A stretch of DNA of 64,000 nucleotides from Candidatus Sulfopaludibacter sp. (GTDB taxonomy: Bacteria > Acidobacteriota > Terriglobia > Bryobacterales > Bryobacteraceae), in assembly GCA_031292755.1 (NCBI GenBank), contig JARLGM010000004.1, forward strand, positions 1 through 64,000. The letters run 5' to 3'. The position numbers and the translations under genes were made by a program. Every line of letters starts with the position of its first letter. Position 1 is the stretch's first letter. The notes under the pieces are model-generated. The model saw nothing but the letters and a program-made list of their open reading frames with translations, was not told the origin of the DNA and did no database searches. Positions 51,991 to 59,634 of this stretch are shown here, piece by piece.

Positions 51991-54270
51991 ATGAAAACAC
52001 TTCGACGTGTTGCGGTGCTCGGGGCCGGCACTATGGGTGCGCGCATCGCGGCCCATTTCGCCAACGCCGGCTTCCCGGTGGACCTGCTCGATCTCACTGA
52101 TGCCGCCACGCTCGCCGGCATCGAAAGCGCAGTCAAACAGAAGCCCGTGGCCTTCTTCACCGAGAAGGCCAGATCGCTCATCACACCCGGAAATTTCGAC
52201 GAGCACCTGGGCCGCCTCGGTGCCTGCGAATGGATCGTGGAAGCCGTAGCCGAGAACCTCGCCATCAAACGCAGCCTGCTGGAGCGCGTCGCCGCCGTCC
52301 GCTCGCCCGGCACGATATTCTCCACGAACACCAGCGGAATCCCCCTGGCGCATATCTCCGAGGGTTTCCCCGTCGAACTGCGGCAGCATTTCCTGGGCAC
52401 GCACTTCTTCAATCCGCCGCGTTATCTGCATCTGGTCGAAATCATCCCGGGCGCCGACACGCTGCCCGAGGTGCTCCAGGCCACCTCCACGTTTTGCGAC
52501 CTGCACCTGGGGAAGGGGGTAGTGCCCTGCAAGGATACCCCCAACTTCATCGCCAATCGCATCGGCTGTTTCTTCGGCGCCACGGTGCACAAGCTTACGG
52601 TGGAGGGCGACTACACCATAGAAGAGGTCGATGCGCTCACCGGTCCGCTCATCGGACTGCCGAAGAGCGCCAGCTTCCGGCTGGTTGACATCGTGGGGCT
52701 CGACGTCTGGGTTCACGTGTTGCGCAACCTGCATGAACTGGCGCCGGAAGATCCGGCCCGCGACCGCTTCCTGGTCCCCGAATTCATGGAGCGCATGCTG
52801 GAGCGCGGTGATCTGGGCGAAAAACGCGGCCAGGGCTTTTACAAGCGGGTGGGCAAGGGAGCCGAAAAAGAAATCTGGGCCATCGATCGGAAAACGCTGG
52901 AGTATCATCCGGCGATGCCGGTGAAGTTTCCGCTGGCTGACCTGCGCACGCTGGTGACGGGCGACAATCGCGCGGCCCGTTTCCTCTGGCCGCTTTTCCG
53001 TGACCTGTTCCTTTACTCCGCGCAAATGGTGCCCCAGATTTCCGGCCGTATCGTGGAAATCGATCGCGCCATGCTCTGGGGCTTCGCTTTCGGCACGGGA
53101 CCGTTCGAGACCTGGGACGCTCTGGGTGTGCCCGAAACGGTAGACCGGATGCGCTCGGAAGGGTTCGCTCCGCCGGCGAACGTCGAGCGCATGCTGGCTT
53201 CGGGCGCGCGTTCGTTCTACGAGTTCGCCGATCGCGACCGCCAGCCCCACACGCGCTATTTCGATCTCAATGCGGGCGCTTACCAGGAGCTCGAACCACG
53301 CCCGGGCGTGCTGGTGCTCCGGGATATCCGGCGCGCGCGTGGAGTGGTGAAACAGAACGCCGCCGCCTCTCTGCTCGACCTGGATGACGGGGTGCTGTGC
53401 CTGGAGTTCCATAGCAAGATGAACTCCCTGGATGCCGCGTCGCTGGACATGCTGGAAGGCGCCCTCGACGAGGCCGCGCGCAATTACGCCGCGCTGGTGA
53501 TCGGTAATCAGGGCACGCATTTCAGCGCCGGAGCCAACCTGGCGATGATCCTGGAGGGCGCGCAAAAAGGCGATTGGAGCGAGCTCGACGCCGCCGGGCG
53601 GCGTTTCCAGCAGGCCGCCATGGCGGTGAAATACTCGCCCCGCCCGGTAGTGGCCGCGCCGTTCGGCATGACCCTGGGGGGAGGCTGCGAGTTCGTGCTG
53701 CACGCCGCGCGCGCCCAGGCTTCCGCCGAAACCTATATGGGACTGGTAGAGACCGGCGTGGGCCTCATCCCGGGCGCCGGCGGGTGCAAGGAGATGCTGC
53801 TGCGATTCGGCGCCGCGCGCCAGGCCTTCGACCTGATCGCTTACGCCAGAGTCTCCACCAGCGCGGCCCACGCCCGCGAACTGGGGCTGCTACGCTCCTG
53901 CGACGGCATCACCATGAACCCGGAGCGTCTGCTTGCCGATGCCAAGGCCGCGGCACTCGCTCTGGTGGCCGGCTATGCGCCCGGCGCGCCACGGCAGGAT
54001 ATTCCGGTAGAAGGCGAGGCCGCCTACGCCAACCTGAAGATGGGCATCCTGCTGGCCCGCGAGGGCGGATTCATCAGCGAACACGATGTGGCGGTGGGAG
54101 AAAAGCTGGCTCATATTTTGACCGGCGGCCGTCTCACCGGCTCGCAGACGGTGAGCGAGCAGTATCTGCTGGACCTGGAACGCGAAGCTTTCCTGAGCCT
54201 CTGCGGGCAGCCCAAAACGCAGGAACGCATCGCCTACATGCTCATGAATGGAAAGCCGCTGAGGAATTGA
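51991..54270 (+). CDS. 3-hydroxyacyl-CoA dehydrogenase with enoyl-CoA hydratase domain
   Basis: This 759-residue protein starts at 51991; a GTG just before is less likely. The dehydrogenase domain comes first (RVAVLGAGTMGARIAAHFANAG, the NAD fold, then FSTNTSGIPLAHISEGFP, GTHFFNPPRYLHLVEIIPG). The second half is a crotonase domain (about 460-720; LCLEFHSKMNSLDA, NQGTHFSAGANLAMI, TLGGGCEFVLHAARAQA, ETGVGLIPGAGGCKEML). The order is opposite to that of E. coli FadB. It performs the middle steps of beta-oxidation. It forms an operon with the thiolase. Confidence 0.95.
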   Translation: MKTLRRVAVLGAGTMGARIAAHFANAGFPVDLLDLTDAATLAGIESAVKQKPVAFFTEKARSLITPGNFDEHLGRLGACEWIVEAVAENLAIKRSLLERVAAVRSPGTIFSTNTSGIPLAHISEGFPVELRQHFLGTHFFNPPRYLHLVEIIPGADTLPEVLQATSTFCDLHLGKGVVPCKDTPNFIANRIGCFFGATVHKLTVEGDYTIEEVDALTGPLIGLPKSASFRLVDIVGLDVWVHVLRNLHELAPEDPARDRFLVPEFMERMLERGDLGEKRGQGFYKRVGKGAEKEIWAIDRKTLEYHPAMPVKFPLADLRTLVTGDNRAARFLWPLFRDLFLYSAQMVPQISGRIVEIDRAMLWGFAFGTGPFETWDALGVPETVDRMRSEGFAPPANVERMLASGARSFYEFADRDRQPHTRYFDLNAGAYQELEPRPGVLVLRDIRRARGVVKQNAAASLLDLDDGVLCLEFHSKMNSLDAASLDMLEGALDEAARNYAALVIGNQGTHFSAGANLAMILEGAQKGDWSELDAAGRRFQQAAMAVKYSPRPVVAAPFGMTLGGGCEFVLHAARAQASAETYMGLVETGVGLIPGAGGCKEMLLRFGAARQAFDLIAYARVSTSAAHARELGLLRSCDGITMNPERLLADAKAAALALVAGYAPGAPRQDIPVEGEAAYANLKMGILLAREGGFISEHDVAVGEKLAHILTGGRLTGSQTVSEQYLLDLEREAFLSLCGQPKTQERIAYMLMNGKPLRN

Positions 54271-54282
54271 AGGGAGAGACGA

Positions 54283-55443
54283 ATGCAGGAAGCTGTCATC
54301 ATCGATTGTTTGCGAACGGCTGTAGGCAAAGCGCCGCGCGGCGCCCTGCGCAATTCGCGCCCCGACGACCTTGCCGCCGCGGTGATCGGCGCGCTGCTGG
54401 AAAAGTATCCCGCGGCCAAGGACGGCGTGGAGGATGTCATTCTGGGCTGCGCCATGCCGGAAGGCGAAGCGGGCAACAACATGGCACGGCAAGCCGCGCT
54501 GCGCGCCGGTCTGCCCGATAGCGTCAGCGCGCTGACCATCAACCGCTTCTGCAGTTCGGGCCTGCAAGCCATCGCCATGGCGGCCGACCGCATTCGCTCC
54601 GGCGGCGCCGGCATCCTGATCGCCGGCGGCAGCGAGTCCATGAGCCTCACGCCCGCCGGCGGCCGCAAGCCCGCGCCTAACCCCTGGTTCGTGGACCACT
54701 GGCCGGAGGTCTACATGAGCATGGGTCTCACCGCCGAACGCGTGCAGCGCAAATACGCGGTCACGCGCGAGGATGCCGACGCGTTCGCCCTGGCCAGCCA
54801 TCGCAAAGCCGTGCAGGCGCAGCAGGCAGGCCGCTTCGACGAAGAGATTGTGCCCTTCGAAGTGGAAACCGTCACACCGCAAGGCACGAACCGGATCACG
54901 TTCCGCAAGGACGAAGGGCCGCGCCCGGATTCCACGCCCGAAGCCCTCGCCAAACTGAAACCCGTGTTCCACGCGAACGGCACGGTGACCGCGGGAAACA
55001 GTTCTCAGACCAGCGATGGCGCCGCCGCGGCTTTGGTGATGTCCGAACGGACAGCGCGGCAACTCGGGCTGAAGCCCAGGGCGCGCTTCGTTGCCTTCGC
55101 CACCGCCGGCGTTCCGCCGGAGATCATGGGGATCGGTCCGGTGGTGGCGATTCCGAAGGCGCTGGCGATGGCCGGGCTGAAGCTGGAAGAAATCGGGGTA
55201 ATCGAATTAAACGAGGCCTTCGCCGTTCAGGCACTCGCCGTGATCCGGCGCGCCGGTCTCGACGAAGCGCGCGTCAACCCCAACGGAGGCGCCGTCGCGC
55301 TGGGCCATCCCCTGGGATGCACGGGAGCCAAGCTCACCGCCACCATTTTGCGCGAGATGGAGCGCACCGGCGCGCAATATGGCATGGTCACCATGTGCGT
55401 CGGCGGTGGACAAGGCGCGGCGGGAATCCTCGAGCGGATGTAA
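54283..55443 (+). CDS. Acetyl-CoA C-acyltransferase (thiolase)
   Basis: This 386-residue thiolase has the active-site Cys in INRFCSSGLQAIAMAAD, the His of NPNGGAVALGHPLGCTGAKL and the second Cys of MCVGGGQGAAGIL. It performs the last step of beta-oxidation. It lies 12 bases behind the multifunctional enzyme. Its last 237 bases are also read on the opposite strand by the second desaturase-family gene. Confidence 0.97.
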   Translation: MQEAVIIDCLRTAVGKAPRGALRNSRPDDLAAAVIGALLEKYPAAKDGVEDVILGCAMPEGEAGNNMARQAALRAGLPDSVSALTINRFCSSGLQAIAMAADRIRSGGAGILIAGGSESMSLTPAGGRKPAPNPWFVDHWPEVYMSMGLTAERVQRKYAVTREDADAFALASHRKAVQAQQAGRFDEEIVPFEVETVTPQGTNRITFRKDEGPRPDSTPEALAKLKPVFHANGTVTAGNSSQTSDGAAAALVMSERTARQLGLKPRARFVAFATAGVPPEIMGIGPVVAIPKALAMAGLKLEEIGVIELNEAFAVQALAVIRRAGLDEARVNPNGGAVALGHPLGCTGAKLTATILREMERTGAQYGMVTMCVGGGQGAAGILERM

Positions 55444-56271
55444 CCCGCCTCTCGCCGGCATCAGCGGCTCCAGCAGTTGCGCTGTCAGTCCGGAAGGCAC
55501 GGGTGCTTCGATTCCGTATCGGGATGGCCACTCGGGCGGCATGTGATAGGTCCCGAAAATCCGGTCCACCCAAGGCAGCATCGGGGAATAATTCCTGTTG
55601 AGCGGCTCCTCATAGGTATGGTGCCAATGGTGGAAGGCGGGGGTGGCCACAAACCAGCCCAAAGGTCCGAATCGCCAGTTGAGATTCGCGTGAATGAAGA
55701 AGCCCCACAGAGTGCCGGTCAGAATTACCAGTAATGACACCGTATCCAACGTGCGCGAGGTGGGCTGCGCCAGCCCCACTACATAGAGAGGAACGAACCC
55801 GCACAGTCGCGTGAAAACCATGTCCACGGGATGCGCGCGCGTATTGACCAGCCAGTCCATCTCTTCCGCGCTGTGATGGATGGCGTGGAAACGCCACAGA
55901 AACGGGATTTCGTGCGACCAGCGGTGCCCCCAATAGAAGCCGATTTCGCCCACCACCAGCGCCGCCCCAAATCGCATCCCCAGAGGCAGGGCCGCGGCGC
56001 GTGCCTGCAGGCTGCCCGGTACCACGAAATGCAAAACCCAACCGACGGCTGCCATCGGTAAAATCAGCAGCATCTTTGGCAGTAGACTGCTCAGGAAATA
56101 GTAGCCCAGGTCAGACACAAACCCCAGGCGAAAGACCTTCTGCGGATGCAGGGCGAAGACTCTCTCCAGCGGCACAAAAATCATCATCAGCAGCGCCAGC
56201 CAAACGCAGAGACGGAAGAAATCCACTGCGAAAGGAAAGAGTTGGCCGGCAACCGTGGTGAGAGTCTCCAT
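55207..56271 (-). CDS. Sterol desaturase/fatty acid hydroxylase-family protein with antisense tail
   Basis: This 354-residue membrane protein starts at 56271. Histidine boxes: YWGHRWSHE (HxxxH), WRFHAIHHSAEEMDW (HxxHH) and FHHWHHTYEEPLN, followed by PWVDRIFGTYH, all family features. The recognised part ends near residue 275 (GLTAQLLEPL). The last 79 residues are read from the strand opposite the thiolase and have no family likeness; the original stop was probably lost. Whether this tail is made is uncertain. Substrates are unknown. Confidence 0.85.
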   Translation of the reverse strand: METLTTVAGQLFPFAVDFFRLCVWLALLMMIFVPLERVFALHPQKVFRLGFVSDLGYYFLSSLLPKMLLILPMAAVGWVLHFVVPGSLQARAAALPLGMRFGAALVVGEIGFYWGHRWSHEIPFLWRFHAIHHSAEEMDWLVNTRAHPVDMVFTRLCGFVPLYVVGLAQPTSRTLDTVSLLVILTGTLWGFFIHANLNWRFGPLGWFVATPAFHHWHHTYEEPLNRNYSPMLPWVDRIFGTYHMPPEWPSRYGIEAPVPSGLTAQLLEPLMPARGGLHPLEDSRRALSTADAHGDHAILRAGALHLAQNGGGELGSRASQGMAQRDGASVGVDARFVETGAPDHGECLNGEGLV

Positions 56272-56275
56272 GCGG

Positions 56276-56422
56276 TTAGGTCCGGCCCTTCCGCCGCATA
56301 CGAACCGTCACGTAGATCGCGCCGGGTTCCGGAGCGCTGGTGGAAATCAGAGAAACCCCATCCAGCCGGGAGACCGGCGGAACTCCCGAGGGAGTGGCCA
56401 CTGATGTCGTCTGGAAAGTCAT
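56276..56422 (-). CDS. Short reading frame upstream of the desaturase-family gene
   Basis: This 48-residue frame (MTFQTTSVATPSGVPPVSRL, then DGVSLISTSAPEPGAIYVTV) ends four bases before the desaturase start. No signal or clear domain; the final RMRRKGRT is basic. It could be the C-terminal relic of a larger secreted protein. No good ribosome-binding site was found. The rest of the 56272-56591 gap is AT-rich near 56530-56575 and shows no other gene. Confidence 0.28.
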   Translation of the reverse strand: MTFQTTSVATPSGVPPVSRLDGVSLISTSAPEPGAIYVTVRMRRKGRT

Positions 56423-56591
56423 AGTCTGTCGGCTTGAAAGCCGTGGTTGGGCTTATTCATGAGCGTCGATAGTTGGCTGTCTGGACTCCCCTCCGAGCGT
56501 TTCTTTTTACCCCGGCCGGATCCGGAGAGTCAAGCTAATTACCGATAACATTCGATTACTATCTGCGCAACTCAAACCAGTGCGCCCGTCC

Positions 56592-57263
56592 CTACTTATT
56601 GAAGTACGCGCAGCACTCCTTCACGGGACAGAGTTCGCATTTCGGATTGGTGCGTTTGCACAGTTCCTGGCCGTGAAACTTGAGCAGCAGGTAGGCTCGC
56701 GTGCGCGCGCCAAACGCGGCAGGCGTCTCCGCCTCGATGGCCTTCTGCGCCTCCTGGTACGTGGCCCCGTAATTTTCGCGCTCGGGCCCCCGCCGGATGC
56801 GCACCAGCACATGAGGGCAATTGGATGGCACCGCGGGCACAGGCGCAATGCCGCCGAACAACAGGATGCGGTCCGCGCCCGGACCGGCAATGCTGGGAAA
56901 CTTCTGCAAAGCCTTCCGCACATTCGGAAGTGTCCCGGTGAGCCCGTTTCGAAGATCGCCGGCAAACTCGCGCTGCACTCGCGAGGCGATCTCGATCAAT
57001 CGCTGGGCGCGCAACTCCGGCACCATGCCGCCTGCCTTGAGAGCACCCGCGAGTTTCGCGGCGCCCGCATCCAGAATCTGCGCCGGCTCGATCCCCACCA
57101 TGCGCCCCAGGGCGTCCCAACCCCTGGCACAGGCAGCGTCGCTCGCCGGATATCCGCAATGCCACCAGATCAGAAACTCGTACGGCTCGGTGGGCCAATG
57201 CGGCTGCTGGGGGCCATGAAACTGTTCCAACCGGTCCAGAATTCCCGCCAGGGACTCACTCAT
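56592..57263 (-). CDS. Endonuclease III-like HhH-GPD/iron-sulphur protein without catalytic Asp
   Basis: This 223-residue protein starts at 57263 (MSESLAGILDRLEQFHG). The helix-hairpin-helix is KALQKFPSIAGPGADRILLF and the C-terminal 4Fe-4S cluster loop is CKRTNPKCELCPVKECCAYF. In DNA glycosylases the hairpin has a Lys (bifunctional) and the next motif VDxHV contains the catalytic Asp. Here the Lys position is not conserved and the second motif is VPSNCPHVLVRIRRG, with Pro at the Asp position. It may bind DNA without glycosylase activity, or use another residue. It overlaps the next gene by ATGA. Confidence 0.84.
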   Translation of the reverse strand: MSESLAGILDRLEQFHGPQQPHWPTEPYEFLIWWHCGYPASDAACARGWDALGRMVGIEPAQILDAGAAKLAGALKAGGMVPELRAQRLIEIASRVQREFAGDLRNGLTGTLPNVRKALQKFPSIAGPGADRILLFGGIAPVPAVPSNCPHVLVRIRRGPERENYGATYQEAQKAIEAETPAAFGARTRAYLLLKFHGQELCKRTNPKCELCPVKECCAYFNK

Positions 57264-57682
57264 TTGGCGGCAGGCACGAGTTTCAGCGGGTAGCCCACCT
57301 TGGCGCCGGCTGGGCTTACCCAATATCCATCCCAACGGTCGCCGTTTCTGGTCATCGTCATGGTGGGCATCTCGGCTTGCGATTTGCCGTCGCCAGCCGT
57401 CATCTGGAATCGCAGCGTGTGGCCATCGCTCTCCACGCGCACCAGCGCAAATTCCGTGCCATCATTCCGGCGCGAAACGATGGCGCCTCTCTGCACCCCG
57501 GACTCGCTCCAGAACCGCAGGTCCATGCGATGCTGCGGAATGCGCCGCTCATCGTCGTTGATGCCAAGCAGGTACCAGGTTCCCGCGATTTCCGCGGTTC
57601 CCGCCTGACCCCGAACCGCCTGGCCACCGCAAACCATCGCCACTCCGCCGGCGATCATCTGAACCAGAAACGTACGGCGCAT
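57260..57682 (-). CDS. Small secreted lipocalin-like protein
   Basis: This 140-residue protein starts at 57682 with GAGGT about seven bases upstream, and has a signal peptide (MRRTFLVQMIAGGVAMVCGG). The mature part has GTWYLLGINDDERRIP and alternating beta strands (TLRFQMTAGDG, MTMTRNGDRWDGYWV). It is a possible lipocalin-type barrel, but no family is assigned. Located upstream of the endonuclease III-like gene in the same operon. Confidence 0.68.
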   Translation of the reverse strand: MRRTFLVQMIAGGVAMVCGGQAVRGQAGTAEIAGTWYLLGINDDERRIPQHRMDLRFWSESGVQRGAIVSRRNDGTEFALVRVESDGHTLRFQMTAGDGKSQAEMPTMTMTRNGDRWDGYWVSPAGAKVGYPLKLVPAAK

Positions 57683-57739
57683 AACGCTTACCTCGCCCCA
57701 GATTATATATCCAACGCGAGGGTGTAGAATGTGCCATTC

Positions 57740-59074
57740 ATGCCCGCGAACGGGAATTACCTCATCCTTCTGACCACGGCATCCATCGCTCTTCTTTTGG
57801 TCTTGATTCTGGCGGTCAAGCTGCACGCATTTCTGGCCATGCTGCTCACCAGCATGGCGCTGGGTCTCGCCGCTGGAATGCCGCCGGACAAAGTTTTGAA
57901 ATCGATCCAGGCGGGCTTCGGCGACGCTCTGGGCTTCATCGCCGTGGTAGTAGGGCTGGGCGCGATGATCGGCCGGTTCCTGGAGCAATCCGGCGGCGGG
58001 CGGGCGCTGGCCGATTGGCTGCTCCTCAAATTCGGAAAGGACCGCGCCGCCTGGGCGCTTCTGGTTGCCGGGTTCCTGGTCGGCCTCCCGCTGTTCTTCG
58101 AAGTGGGCGTGGTGATCATGGCGCCGCTGGTATGGAGCGTCGCCAAAGAAACACGCCGTTCCCTGCTCTACTACGCCCTGCCCACGCTCTCCGCGCTGAC
58201 CATTGTGCACTCGCTGGTGCCGCCCCACCCGGCGCCGGCGGCGGCGTCCCAGCTTTTCGGCGCGGACCTGGGCCATACCATCCTCTACGGCATCGCCGTC
58301 TCCATTCCATCCGGAATTGCCGGCGGCATGTTCTACGGCCGCTGGATCGCCAAACGCATTCACATCGATCCGCCCGACTTCGCCGCTTTGGATAAATCCG
58401 GCGACGGGCTTCCCGCGCCCTCCATCCCCATGGTCGTGCTGCTCCTGCTGCTGCCGGTGCTGCTGATTTTCGGAGCTACCCTGGCCAATCTGTACAACGT
58501 TCCCTTCCGCGGCGCGGCGGTGTTTCTGGGGCATCCGTTCACGGCTCTGGCGATCACCGCCCTGATCGCCATCTACGTCTTCGGCACCCGCCGCGGAGTC
58601 TCGCGCGCGCAGGCGGCCCGCATGGCGGGTGAATCGCTGGCTCCCATGGGAGCCCTGTTGTGCATTATGGGCGCGGGCGGGGCGTTCAAACAGATCATCG
58701 TCGATTCCGGCGTGGGCGCGTATGCCGGCAGGATGCTGTTGACCTCATCGATCTCACCGCTACTGGTGGCGTTCGTGATCGCCATGGCGATGCGGCTGGC
58801 GCAAGGCTCGGCCACGGTGGCCATCATCACCGCGGCCGGCATTGTCGCCCCCATCGTCAAGGGCATTCCGGGATACAGCCCGGACATCCTGGTGCTGGCG
58901 TTGTGCTGCGGCGGCTCAGGGTTTTCACACGTCAGCGATTCGGGTTTCTGGATGGTCAATCAGTACTTCAACATGTCGGTCTCGCAGACGCTGAAAACGT
59001 GGACCGCCATGAAGGTGGTTTCCATGTTTGTGGGCCTGGCGCTCGTGTTACTGCTGCAGGCATTGCTACGATAG
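57740..59074 (+). CDS. GntP-family gluconate:H+ symporter-like permease
   Basis: This 444-residue protein starts at 57740; GTG at 57731 is a weaker alternative. About 12 hydrophobic segments are present. GntP features: LGLAAGMPPDKVLKSIQAGFGDALG, VGLGAMIGRFLEQSGGGRALAD, LVGLPLFFEVGVVIMAPL, LPTLSALTIVHSLVPPHPAP, RLAQGSATVAIITAAG and GSGFSHVSDSGFWMV (each read in parts). It imports gluconate or a similar sugar acid with protons. Followed by pyrophosphatase with a 4-bp gap. Confidence 0.95.
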   Translation: MPANGNYLILLTTASIALLLVLILAVKLHAFLAMLLTSMALGLAAGMPPDKVLKSIQAGFGDALGFIAVVVGLGAMIGRFLEQSGGGRALADWLLLKFGKDRAAWALLVAGFLVGLPLFFEVGVVIMAPLVWSVAKETRRSLLYYALPTLSALTIVHSLVPPHPAPAAASQLFGADLGHTILYGIAVSIPSGIAGGMFYGRWIAKRIHIDPPDFAALDKSGDGLPAPSIPMVVLLLLLPVLLIFGATLANLYNVPFRGAAVFLGHPFTALAITALIAIYVFGTRRGVSRAQAARMAGESLAPMGALLCIMGAGGAFKQIIVDSGVGAYAGRMLLTSSISPLLVAFVIAMAMRLAQGSATVAIITAAGIVAPIVKGIPGYSPDILVLALCCGGSGFSHVSDSGFWMVNQYFNMSVSQTLKTWTAMKVVSMFVGLALVLLLQALLR

Positions 59075-59078
59075 CGGA

Positions 59079-59621
59079 GTGGAAAAAAGACTATACGATT
59101 TGGATCCCGGTCCGGACGCGCCCGAGATTGTCCGCATGATCGTGGAGATCCCGAAGAACTCCAGCAACAAGTATGAATACGATGGCAAGCTCGGGCTGTT
59201 CCGGCTGGATCGCGCCCTGTACTCGCCCCTGCACTATCCGGGCGATTACGGATTCATTCCCGGCACCCTGGCCGAAGACGCGGACCCTCTCGACGTGCTG
59301 GTGATGGTGGATGAGCCCAGCTTTACCGGAGTGCTCATCGCGGTTCGCCCCGTGGGCATGCTGGAGATGATGGACCAGGAAGAGCCGGACCAGAAAATTC
59401 TCGCCGTGCCCAATCGCAATCCGCGATACGACCAGATCCACACCATCGATCAGGTCTTCCCGCACAAACTCCGCGAGATCGAACATTTCTTCGCGATTTA
59501 CAAGGAACTGGAAGGCAAGCACACCGAAATGCGTGGATGGAAGGGTCCGCGGGAAGCGCGCGACTGCATCCGTTCCTGCCGCGAACACTACCTCGCCGCC
59601 CATCCGGAACAAACCACCTGA
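59079..59621 (+). CDS. ppa: Inorganic pyrophosphatase
   Basis: This 180-residue protein starts at GTG 59079, four bases after the permease stop. Signature: SSNKYEYDGKLGLFRLDRAL (with Lys and Arg), HYPGDYGFIPGTLAEDADPLDVLVMV (the EDADPLD metal motif), and ILAVPNRNPRYDQI, HKLREIEHFFAIYKELEGK. It hydrolyses PPi to phosphate in the cytosol. The length is normal for family I enzymes. Confidence 0.96.
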   Translation: MEKRLYDLDPGPDAPEIVRMIVEIPKNSSNKYEYDGKLGLFRLDRALYSPLHYPGDYGFIPGTLAEDADPLDVLVMVDEPSFTGVLIAVRPVGMLEMMDQEEPDQKILAVPNRNPRYDQIHTIDQVFPHKLREIEHFFAIYKELEGKHTEMRGWKGPREARDCIRSCREHYLAAHPEQTT

Positions 59622-59634
59622 CGGGCGAGCCGAG

